DNA of 64,000 nt. Source: Lineus longissimus (Eukaryota > Nemertea > Pilidiophora > Heteronemertea > Lineidae). Below, piece by piece: positions 22,701 to 34,400 of the stretch (positions are counted from its first letter, which is position 1; each line of letters opens with the position of its first letter). Position numbers and translations under genes: made by a program. Where the stretch lies: NCBI RefSeq assembly GCF_910592395.1, contig NC_088309.1, positions 22,632,599 through 22,696,598 on the forward strand, given 5' to 3'. The notes under the pieces are model-generated. The model was not told the origin of the DNA, searched no databases, and was given only the letters and a program-made list of their open reading frames with translations.

Positions 22701-25700
22701 GCTGGAACTTCAATCCCAAAATCCCTTTCACTACCACTCTGTCCCTTGTTGGAAGTACTTTTTTCAACTACATCCAACTCAATACAACTATTTAGACTTC
22801 TCTCCTTATCAGCGGTAGGTTCTTCAACTTTTTCAATGTCACTATTGAAAGGATTCCGTCTCTTTTTCTCAGAATCTTGCCCCTTACACGTTTTAGTGAA
22901 AGAGCGCACTTCCAGGACTTCAACATCGCTATCCTCAAAGAAATCTGCACTTGTTGCACGCATTTCTTTGTAGTTTGCTGCCGTTCGTTTCTTTTCCGTT
23001 AACTCTCTGATGGCTTTTAGAGTCTCTGCTACAATTGTGCTACAGTGTGATTCTTTCACTTCATCACCATCCTCATCTGAAGTAGATGCAATCCACTCAT
23101 CATCATCATCATCACCTTGATCTGACTCTCCCTCGACTCCTTCCACCACCACTTGGGGCATGTCGGGGAAGATATCCTGAAGAAAAATCAACCAACCCTT
23201 CAGTTCTTTGGTTACAGCTGTTGTAAATTAAGAAGAAGGTCTAAGCACAACTAACCAATTTGACTGGTCGACATATCGACAACACCACTGAACTTGGCAA
23301 CAGACAGTCAGTGAACGTAAGATATGATCCTGTTCAGGACAACTTACCTTTCTAGCTGTATCAGCTCCAGTGTCAATAAAGAACAGCTGATCAGCTTCGT
23401 TTGTCTTTACTTTAGACACCACGTCCACTTCCTCTTCGGAGGAATCATTGTCTTGTGCTTTTGACAGTTCCTTCCCTACCAGTGCCTGAAGAATAACAAA
23501 TGAAATCATTGCCTTACGTCTAAACAAAGTTGTAGGGTGATCAGTGGCATGGTGGAAAGGTCACTTGCCAGAATCAGGAAGTCATGGGTACAACTCGCAG
23601 ATTGATCACAGCTGTCTCATGTCTGTGTATTTGCCCAAGGACCAAATGGCGAAGAAATATGACAGCTAAGCCAACCACTAGGCCATAAAGGAAATCCTCC
23701 ATACTGGGGGTACAGCACACTCTAGCCTGATAAGCCATTGGTTGGGCAGGTCAGGCAATACCCCAGACTTAAACTTTTATTTGCACATGGAAACAGCACT
23801 CCAATTTCCATTTGAGTTCATTGAAGATTCATGCCTACCTCCATAAGACTTGCTATGAATGCAGCAGGCTGGTTTGTATCAATGTAATACTCCTTGATAC
23901 CATTCTTATTCAACCAAGTTTGGAATGTTTCGGGTATTGGTAGGGAACGGAAGTCCTGAAATCAAGAAAGACTATGCTAAATCAAAGTCACACATGTATC
24001 AATTTTGACTGTAATGCTGGACAATCAATAAGCCACTGATTACAGATTGGACACAAACTGTCTAACAGGCAGATACATGTAAGTCTAAATTAATATCAAC
24101 ACTTTATCTGTCACTTCTTTAGCGGTAAGTTTAATTTTTGCTTCCTCGTGTGATGATCCTAGGGGTAGGCCTCCAGTATATCACAGTCAAATAAAATGAC
24201 AGAAAACGTTTTCAGTGAACACACAAAGAAAGAAATATGTCACTCACCGCTTGGAAGGTGTTTCCATTTGCCTCCATTTTGAATATCCTCTTGGTTTCCT
24301 GATTAAGGCACAATGCCCTGGCATACATAGGCGGTGTCAGTTTAGCTTGCGACTTAAGAATCTGAAACGCCCTCCTGAAATGTGATACGTGTCAAAGTTC
24401 AGTAGTGCCCTTTGTGTAATAGATGAAAAATTCAACCGAAGTACCAGTAACTCATACTCTTAACGCAGAGTCATTTTTAAGACAAGATAAACTCTAAATA
24501 TCATGTCAATGGACACTCTTACTTGTGTTATAGTTCAGTATTTTCAAATGATAGAAAAAAACGGCTGTGAGCGATGACCAAATATCAGTTTCTCCGTTCT
24601 ATAACAAATATATCATTATCAAGCAAGGCACCCAGGGGAATTGATCTTTCTCAACCTACCGGAATAGTGGGGTCACCAGGACTGCATCCTTTTCTGTCAG
24701 TTTTTCGCATTGCAACAGGCAATCACTTATAACCATTGGTGATTCAGCAAGAAGTAGAAAGACTAACTTTGCTAACTTCTTTCCAATTTTATTAACTTTG
24801 ATCACATTCCTGAAAGTACGAAACAAAATTGGATAAGAAACAAAACCAAGCTGCCCTTGTTTCACACTTGGAATGGTTCTTTCTGCTGTTCTGTGCAAAG
24901 GCACCAGTTACAGGCAATGTCAGCTTTATTTTAAGAGATTTATAGAAAGTTCCTTCTTCATTGAAAGTTGCAGGTGTCAGGAAAGTGTTTTGCAAATATC
25001 AGATACAAACCTTGACTCTATGGCAACTTGATCGATGTAGACAGCCACGATGGCAGCCATCAGGTCGCCATACCGGCAGCCCGACAATTCCTCAGACAGA
25101 AACATCTTCTTTATTGCGAACAAATTCATGAAGTGTGACAACTCTGCTGTACTGATGGGATCATCACAAATGAGCCTGAAATATCAGAAGGTCTCACAGG
25201 TCGAAATAAAAGGTCAGTCACAACTGAATATATCGTTTAATTTCTCAGTTTATTTATCTGACTGTAAATCGATTAAACATTAATTTGAACATGTTTGAAA
25301 TGAAGAGATGATCCACTGAGACAAATAATACATGTAATATAATATGAGAGGAAAGATTTCTTTGAGATTTTATGCTTACTGAAGGAATATTCTCATCAAA
25401 CTCTCGAGCAGAGTTTGGTCCCCGACTGTGTATTGTGCGAGCTGGTGAAACTTCTGGCTCTTTGCCTCACCCTGTACCTGAAAGATGGCAAACATGAAAC
25501 AATTGTTAATAAGGTCATTGAGTCGGTCTCATCTTTAGTTTGAGCAAATTCCTTAGTTTCTTCAAGTCTACTTGCACATCAACCCTCGGACAGAAGCCCG
25601 TCATTCTAAACGAAACTAGTACTGTTTTTGATGATACACAAATGGAACAGGAACTCTTTTATCAAAATCTGACATTGGAAGAACCATTAGTCATAGCGTA

Positions 25701-27853
25701 GATGTTGTCCTGAGCAGAGAACTTATTGAGCACAGGTTTTTAAAACAAGCATAAGGTATGAGGTTACTTTAGAATACAGGAAGTCCTAGATATCACAGCC
25801 CACCAGACCAAGGCCCCAGACTGTCCCAACAGGGAATACTCCCCCTGTATATGCATACATAATGTAGTGCTTGTGTATGAATTAGGTCAACTACTATTAT
25901 GGTGTAGAACTGCAGAGATGTGAAATCTACATCTGCATCAGGAAAACAACGAAATTTGGAGTGAAAAAAGAAGCCACGCAAAAAGTTTTGTTGAATAGAA
26001 TGGCTAAAAATCCCGGTAAGGCTATAATTACTACTAGGAAGACACACCTTAACAAATTGACGCCAAATATCTTCGTCTTTATGCAACAGAATAGGAAGGA
26101 GATGGCCATCTGAAATACAAATCTTTTTTCAATTATTCTCTTCATACAATCACCATTTTTTCTTGATCTCTTTATACACAGTTCACACCACAGCACAGCC
26201 TAAATGGCCAAAAATCAAACATTGGCCCTGTGAATCCATTAGATTTGATCTATGTCCAGCCCCGCCCCCATGATTTTTTGCTACTTGCAAGCTTTACAGT
26301 CCACACATGAATGATTGCCTAATGCAGAATACTCACAAAATTTTCTTGGGGTTGAATCTAATCCATTTTTCTTTCCGCTCTTGTACAGATTGTAGCAATA
26401 CCCTGTCTCCACCTCCTCCCTGGACGTCTTCTGTTTCTCTGTCTCAACATCTCGTTCTGCGAGCCCAATTTGCACAGCTTTATCAGCAATTGCTTTCTTT
26501 TTTGAATGTTTCTTCTTCTTGACTGGTGGTTCTTTCTGCACATCCCTGATCCTCGAGTCTGATGAGTATCTACAAATAATAATGAAATACAAAGATAGAT
26601 GACAGACAGGACAAACTTCTCAACTGAAACACTGATCAAACAGAAAGCAATCCTCAAGAGAGATGTAATTTCAATGACTCATATCTCAGTATCAATGGCA
26701 GCTGCAGCATCCAAATGTCAAGCTAGAATACATTCTTTGAACAGTTTGGAAATGATTTTTTACCATGGGTCTCACTGCAACTACTCTAGATTTGCTTAAT
26801 ACAGCTAAAGTATCAATTTCCTGTGGATTATTGCAATGGCAGTACATGCCAATATAACTCAGAATATCAAGTTAGATTTTTTTAGTACTTCACAATGTAC
26901 TTATTCTATTGCAAATCTAGGCATCACCTGCATGCAGAATAATATTGTCATTCACAGATCTGCTAAAAATTACCGAATGAAAAGCTTCCTGTATTTGCTG
27001 ACATTCTCAAGTATGTGGTTCTTCAAATACTCAATTGGGATTTTTTCTATTATTTCATTGAAGTCTCCATGTCCTGAAAAAATTAAGAAATTTTCAAGAT
27101 AAATAATCAAATACCAAACTTGGGAATCATGTTGTATATATATATATACATCAGCTTTGACAAGCTAAGCTTATGGGCACTGTAATCAATGAAATAATTA
27201 GTAAGTAGTTTGTAGGCCCTTCCCTAGAGCCTGTGATTCTTGTGAATTTGGATGTTTTTAGAAGTGTTTGCCAGACACTTTGATGAGTTACTGCAGTTTT
27301 CTCTACTTAGTTTCAGGCCTTATGTACTCCACTGCCTGGGCAATTAACTGCACATGCCCAGTCAAGTCTCAGCATGACAGGATCAGGAAGTCATTGAACA
27401 TGTTGAAGCTACCAAATCAATTATGACCTCCAGTTAACAGCCACTGTTCTAAATATAATAGACACTACTATTTTGTGACTAGGCCTATTAGTATTAGGCC
27501 TACATAACATAAACATGTAGGCCCTATCATATTTCTATTAAAATTCTAAAAGTTCTTCTCATATTGCATCATTTAGATGGTCATCAAGAGTTGAACTGCA
27601 TGGTCATGTTAATGGAATTATGCCAAATTCCTTAATATCGTTCTATAAGATGCCAATATATCTAAAATCATTGGGAATCACTTTCATGAGATGGCAAAAT
27701 GGGCACGACTTGTGCGTGTTGGGCAATAATCTGATAATTATCTTCAAGAACCCCAATTCTCTAATCGTTCTGCTTCCTCCGATAAAGCTTACCCGGGCCA
27801 AATTTATGTCCCATTTTTTTAATCAGCTTTTTGGCTCTTTTCTTAGTTTCCAT
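19743..27853 (-). CDS. Unrecognised nuclear-type protein, 1349 aa, 13 exons, with 28-aa TPK repeats
   Basis: Minus-strand exons are 27853-27793, 27073-26974, 26569-26337, 26109-26048, 25477-25380, 25175-25011, 24809-24660, 24374-24248, 23955-23839, 23485-23348, 23176-20468, 20228-20159 and 19762-19743. All junctions are GT-AG and phases close exactly. The start METKKRAKKLIKK is very basic. Residues of about 130-400 look like a compact helical domain (for example YGHLLPILLHKDEDIWRQFV, AELSHFMNLFAIKKMFLSEE). The remaining two thirds are disordered, acidic then rich in Ser-Pro, Thr-Pro and Lys, with nuclear-localisation-like runs and about seven 28-aa repeats containing GTPKSVRGAGKEL. The C-terminus is SKLGYDLRH. 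It looks like a chromatin or nucleolar scaffold, but I could not name the family. A Treslin/TICRR-like protein was considered without a decisive motif. It is divergent from SETD1. Confidence 0.8.
20706..21290 (-). repeat. 84-bp in-frame coding tandem repeat, about seven copies
   Basis: Inside the large exon of the minus-strand gene, an 84-bp unit encodes about 28 residues: GTPKSVRGAGKELAETVP followed by STPKGKSVPP. Copies are nearly identical with a few substitutions (for example RGAGKELTE, RRAGKELAE, SVPCTPK). Each has two Thr-Pro-Lys sites. Copy similarity implies recent expansion or homogenisation. The antisense frame is open for 300 codons because of the repeat and is not a gene. Confidence 0.9.
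23535..23700 (+). mobile_element. Possible tRNA-derived SINE, degenerate
   Basis: In an intron of the minus-strand gene, TCAGTGGCATGGTGGAAAGG resembles a Pol III A box and ATGGGTACAACTCGC resembles a B box, about 45 bp apart as in tRNA-derived SINEs. The similarity is weak and the boundaries are not visible. Confidence 0.35.
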
Positions 27854-28436
27854 TACTGCCCATAAAACAATGCAAAAGTTGTTTTATAAAGGATTATTTT
27901 TGGGTTTGTGTTAAAATTCTGCCTGAGATTTTTGTCCCGAAAGCCCGAACCGAAGCCACTCAAGTAAACAGCCAGGGATTGGTTGAATTCTGTTCTTGGT
28001 AGAAAAATTAACCAATCGAAAAACGTGTAAGTGATTTGCCGATACTGATCTGAGTTAGATGTGAATTAAATTTATGGTTTCGAACTTAATTTATCTAAAT
28101 ACAGCATATTTATTAAGGAAAGTATATATTTCCGAAACATCTTTGGCTAATCTAATAAGTTAATTGAATAGATTATTTTTTGATTAGTTATTTTGGAAGA
28201 TAGTTTTATTCGAAGGAAGCGGCTGCAATTTTTCATCCATACAGAGTGCCACGGAATTGTGGGTAAACAGGGTAGTTTGGATGAGAAAGGAGGGATTCAT
28301 CAAAATGCTCGACTTTGATACGTCCTAAGTGCGGTCCCTGGAGATAATGATCCAGATTACCCGGTCGAGGTGTCATCTTTATTCACAGGAGAACAGATAG
28401 ACACTCGCCACAAGCCTAAAACTGCCGTCCTTCACT
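27854..28436. promoter_or_regulatory. Divergent promoter with two opposed CCAAT boxes
   Basis: Only 583 bp separate the start codons of the unnamed minus-strand gene (27853) and SETD1 (28437). ATTGG at 27978-27982 and CCAAT at 28012-28016 form an inverted pair, a common arrangement in divergent promoters of housekeeping genes. No TATA box is obvious. Transcription starts cannot be placed from sequence alone. Confidence 0.5.
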
Positions 28437-31400
28437 ATGGATCACTTCAGGAAACATTCTCTCCGTGGTGAGCAACACAGCCATGTGTACAATGCAGTAC
28501 ACAAGTTGTGTACTGTTGTGTACATTTTGTGCACAACCCAGCCCATGTCAAGTTTGCTCGATGACAGCCCATTATTCTTAGATTTTCAGACAGATTGTTG
28601 GTCGCAGAATTAATGACAACTAAATTCTTTGCATTTCTCTTTTCAGATGTGAATGGTTTGTCCTCAAGACCTCATCATGGTGGACATGGGCACTCATCGA
28701 ATCACGGTCATGATGAACCCCGTGGCCATTATCATGGTCCTGCCACTCCTACTTTTCACAGGAATCGAGACTATAGTCATGATTCTTTTGATGAGCAAGA
28801 TCAGTATCAGGACAACCCCCAACAGGACCATTATCACCATGACAAGAAGAAGGGACATGCAGGAAGAAATTATAAACTTGTTGCTGACCCTGCCATTCAT
28901 CCAAGTTCTCAGAAAATCTACCGGTTTGATGGCATACAGCCAGGGGTAAGGATGATATGAAGATCAAAATGCTGATTATCTGGTATTCTATGATAGATAT
29001 CGAAGTGTTTTTACCCATACATGGCTGAAATCAAACAAAAAGAGGCTGCTGGTGAACTGAGGTATTTTTAAGGCATCTCGTTAAGTGATCTAAACAAAGC
29101 CAATGTGGCAAATGGATTTTTTCTATGTCATACATGTATTTGGGTACAATAGCTTGATGAGGAGTAATTAGAATAAGTGGTCGGCCCCTTTGACTTGATT
29201 CTTTAAAAAAATTCCAGAATTTAAAATGCTTATTTTAATTCATGAATTCTAACCTATTTGGGCAGTGTTTGGAGTTCATTATAAATAAAATTTATTTCAG
29301 ACAACCCGTGCAGTTGAAGCTGTCGATCCAAGATCAAGATGGAACCGACTTTGGACCAAGCGACAAGCTGCAGATCTTCCAGTCCCTAAGTTCAAGGTAT
29401 GACCGGTATGACAACAGTCATATCTAACTTTTCTCAAAATGTAAAGTCAATATTGAAACATTTTCCTCAACACCATTACTGTTAGTGTTACTTTTTATGT
29501 TGAAAATTTGATATTGGACTAAAGTACTAAATATTTTTAAGTAAGTTATGGATAAACAAATTAACCACCCAGGGTCCTCTGTAACAACCGCTCTAATATT
29601 TGTCAAGACATTAAGACACCTACCTTAGCAAACAACATTTGGCAAAAGTAAAATTTCCCAGTTCTCAGATGTGAGGTTGTCTGTTCTTAAGTAATTTGCC
29701 AATGAAATCTGAATTCGCTATCCATTTGTTGATATGGTATTGTCTGTGGTTCACTAATTGCTTGTGTTGTCTTTCCAGTATGATGCAAACTATGTTGGCC
29801 AGCCTCTTCCAAAGGAGGTAACATTCACTAACCTCAATGATAACATCAACAGGAACTTCCTCGAGGACATGTGCAAGCAGTTTGGTACCATTGATGAGGT
29901 CAAAATTTATTATCATCCCAAGTCAAAAAGGCATTTAGGAGTTGGAAAGGTAAGGTTGTAGTTTGTTAACATTTATTCCATGCTGAACATTTTGATTTTA
30001 AGCCTTTGACAAGTATTGAAGTTTGTAGCTTTGTAAGTGTTGATTTAGTATTTATTTGAAAGATCTTCCTCTGTCATGCTGTGTATGGCAGAAGCATTGT
30101 TGCAATCTTTCGCCATCTATCAACCGTTAGCTGAACTAATGATTGAGTGTGGTTTTCCCAACTTTTTATAGATGGCAAAGCTGTAGTTTTATTCAATCAA
30201 AGAAGTCTTACTCGCTGCCATGTCATTGTCTGATGACTAGAGTATAGTTCAGTAATTCCTTCATCTGTGTACCCACAAAAGTGTTACTGTGGAATCAAAG
30301 GCTTGGAATTCTGATTATCTGGCATAAAGGTTAAAATTTAGGTGGTCAAACAGCAGGATGGATTTCAACTGTGACAAAATGCTGTGCTGCAGTAAGATTT
30401 CTGTACACTTTTGCCATCGATCAAGCAGTCACACCTAATGATTGAGGGTAGTTTTCCTTACTCTTTACAAATGGCAAAGATGTAGAGCACCAAAAACAAT
30501 ATAAGAATTGTATTGATGTATGGTGCATCAGAGTACGAAATGTTGAGGACTGGAAGCATTATTTATAAATTTTTCTTTTATTTCAGGTGGTGTTTTCATC
30601 TACAAGATGTGCTAAAGCTTGTGTTGAAAAGCTGAACAACACATCAAAAATGGGGAAGATAATGACAGTGTTTGTAGACACAATGGGTAGGTATCTGTGA
30701 TAAAAATTCTTGACAGTTTTAAACCTTCAATGGGATTGTTTCTCTATGTCCTTGCCAACAGTTGAACTTGTAAATTTCTGATATCTCAGCAGTCCTTTTG
30801 GAACAATCTATTGACTACACCAATGATGCAGGCATCAAACGTAGTATTAATGATATGCCTGTACCACCCTTTCAACATATTCTCTGTGCCATCACACTAG
30901 AATCAGGTGTTTGAAATTTTGGTACCATTTTGTGCATAAATTGGGCCATTCATCTTTAACGTCACAGTGTTGGCTATTATCATGGCCAGAAAAGAAGTCT
31001 GCAGCTTTGACTTCATTTGGAACTTTCGATGTATTTCAGGTAAAGCGCGTCAGAAACTGATTGATGATCTTGTGGTATCAGATAAGCCGATTCTCAATCC
31101 ACCTTCTCCGAGTTTTGAAAAATCGAAGCAGGCTGTGCGGACTTTTGAATATGAAGATATGGGCAGCCATTGCAAAACTCGATTTTATACTGACCCGTCT
31201 AAGGATCGGGAAAAAGAACGAGAGAAAGCAGAAAAGGAGATAGAAAAAGTTAGGCGACGCTCTACAGTTGATGAAAAGAAGGAGGAATCCGATTCAGGTT
31301 CTAAACCAGACAAAAAACGGGACCGCTCATTTTCTCAATCAGAGAGAACATTTGAGAGTAATCCCCCGCTAAGTGCTCCACCATTGACTCCTCAGTCATC

Positions 31401-34400
31401 GTCAACCCCTGGCACACCCTTCCCTCCAACCCCTACGAACAATTTTCAACCTGGTAGTTTTCCCTCAACGCCATCATCGTTTTCATCGGGAAGTTTTGGT
31501 ACGCCTAATTACACACCGCAGAGTAATTTTGGGACTTCACCTGCTGGAAATATGCAGAATATGCCTGCTTTCAATTTCAACATGCAACAGACGTTCAGTA
31601 TGGCTCAGCAACAACAGTTCCGAATGGGCCAGCCTAATGTGCAGCAGGGGAACCAATTTGGACAAAATGCTCAGCAGACAAATCAGTTCGGACAGTATAA
31701 TCAACAGAATTACAACCAACCAGGGCAGTTCATGAACAATCAATTCAATAATATGAATACAATGAATAACCAGAACCGACAAAATTTCTCCCAGGGCAAT
31801 TTTGGCAACAATGGTGTGCAGAATTTTCAAGCACAAAACATGAACTTTCAGAGAGGAAACTTTGGTAATAACATGCAACAAAATTTCCAACAGCAAAGTA
31901 ACTTTCAAAATTCTCAACAAAACTTCCGCCGGGGCAGCTTTCAAAGTGACAGCCAGAACTTTCAGCAGCCACAGCCACAAGCACAAGTCCAACCGATGCA
32001 GCAGAAGCAGCAGACACCTGCACCACAGCAACCAAAGCTGCCAGCCCCGTCGCAGCCACAAGGAAACTTTCAAAAAAGTGAGACAAGTTATTCAGCCCCA
32101 GAGACATCTCAACCACAGCCACCAGGTTTGCCTACTCCTAGTTTGCCGCCATCTGCTTTGCAACCTCCTGGTATGCAGCCTCCAGGTCTGCAGCCTCCAG
32201 GTTTGCCTGATAAAGCTGAGAGTTTTGACAAAAGTGATGATTATTCAACTGATGATCAAGGTACAGATGATCAGACTGAGAGCAAAGAAAAGAGTGATAC
32301 AAAAACAAAAAAGAGAGATAGTTTCGAAGAAGAACGCCCATTCAGTTTGGAATCTAGAATTGAGTTGTTGCTGAAACAAAGGGAGCTAGATAGTTCATTT
32401 GACAGTGGTGAGCCAGAGACTCCCACCACGGAAGCACCTCTGGTGCCTGCAAATGAGTACTTCATGGAGCCTCCCTTACCAGTGCATGAGCAGCCACCAC
32501 TTCCCGGCTCTGATGAGGCGATTCCTCCACTGCCACCAATGCCTTATGAAGGAGGAATGGAAGAAGATGCGATGGAAGTGGAAATTATGACAGAGGGGAT
32601 GGTACAGGAGGTTTCAGATTCACGGAATGCATTCTATGTTGGTGAGGATGAGATTGGGGATGAGACCATTGAGTCGGAGACAATAATTGATGACGCGGGT
32701 GAATTTCAGTCTTCCGATGTTCAGGAGGTCACAATAGGGATGGAAGAGAATGAGGATGACCGCATGAGTCTGTCATCCTTGAGTAGTGGAGAAGAGAAAT
32801 TAGAACTCAATGTGCCGAATCAGCACAAACAACCTCCACCTTTTGACCCCTCAGTGCCGCCACCTAATTTAAGTGCTAGTTTTAACCAACAAACAAATAC
32901 ATTGAATCCATTAATGCCTGACTTTGGTCAGCGGACTCAGGGATTCAACGAGTCGTGGGGCTCTAGTAATAATCTAAACACTAGCTTCAATAGTGATACT
33001 TCGGCAAATCTGTCGAACTCCTTCATGGATGGTGGTTTCCAGGGACCTTTGATAACACTGGATGATCTCAAAGATCCGCATGATGGGTCGTTTTATGGTG
33101 TTCTCAATAAGATCATTACCGAACTAAAGGTTGTGATGAAAAAGGACTTGTGTAAGAAAATGGTTGAAGTGTCTGCATTCAAATCTTTGGAGTCCTGGTG
33201 GGATGACGCCCAGGACCGAGCTAAGTTCCAAGCGATTGTGAAGCCTGCTAGTGTACTTGACAAGCCAAAGACAGAAGTTGCCCCAAAACAAGACATTACT
33301 GCAACTCTGTCATCGCTGTTTGAGAAGCAGAGCCCTTGGAGTTCGGAGGGAGGTGCACTGGGAGCCTTGTCGAGTGGAATGGGTCTTGGTGGCCGTGGTG
33401 GACTGCTGGGAATCCGAAGTTCCATGCCAAAACTGCCATCCTTTAGAGTACCTGTGAGTAATGCATCATATTCTTGCAATTGTATTAAACCTTTGCAACA
33501 ACTTGCTGTGCAAATTGTAATGTACCTCAGTAGAGGTTTAATCTGACCTTAGATCGGTTCTTTACTTCCACTTTCTTCTTGGTAACTGTATCATCAACGC
33601 CCTGGAGTCATCATTTTGAGAACTCTCATTGAAAGACTATCATCAACATTTGACAGTCTGAATGATGTGAAGAGAAGTCCTACTCTTCATCTACGTGTAT
33701 TTTCAATGCACAAACTTTTGTTTTCATATTTCTAATGTTGTTGTTGCTGATTACTATGGCGCTTGTTATTCTTACAGAAAAAGTTCCGCCCTCCATCGCC
33801 TGAGCCTGATGAAGATGACTATTTCCGGCGTCCTAGGACGCCAGTGGAGGAATGGGAATCAGGTAGGTCAACTTACATGTGAAAAGTGATTTGATGAGGC
33901 CAAATTATACAGGTGGTTATATCACTACTGTTGATGTTCACTCAATTTGTCTGTTTGATTGGTTTAATTGCAGATTCTGAGAAGGCCTCCACATCAACAA
34001 AGGAGTCCAGTAAAAAGGCCAAGAAGAGGGAGCGGGCATTTATCTACAGTAGCAGCAGTAGTGAAGATGAGAAGTCTGACTCTGAAGACGAAGAAAGTGA
34101 AGACGAATCGGAAGGTAAAGTCTTCTTCTTTGTTCACTGTTTTTTACTATGTCTCTGTGTCAAGGTTGATGTTCTCAGTTGTCTTCTCCAGTTAAATTCT
34201 GTCCTATCTCTGTACAGCAAGTTGTTCCTGTAGGTTGGGTGTTACGGCTTGAGGATACTCCTGCTCGTTGCAAGAGTTTGGGTCGTTGTTTCCTGTTCTG
34301 TGGATGGCCATGTCCCACAATCTAGCAGATATCAAATGGGCCACAGGTGTTCTAGGGCTACCTTGGTCAGAAGACCTTAATAAAAATTCTTATATTTCTT

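Noticed and set aside
28653..28949. 98-codon hydrophobic ORF overlapping SETD1 exon 2
   Set aside because: Out-of-frame reading of His/Gly-rich codons; the SETD1 frame has conserved [17 protein letters not shown].
31537..32122. Minus-strand ORFs opposite the Gln/Asn-rich SETD1 region
   Set aside because: CAG and CAA codons read in antisense give Leu/Val-rich open frames; sense coding is established.
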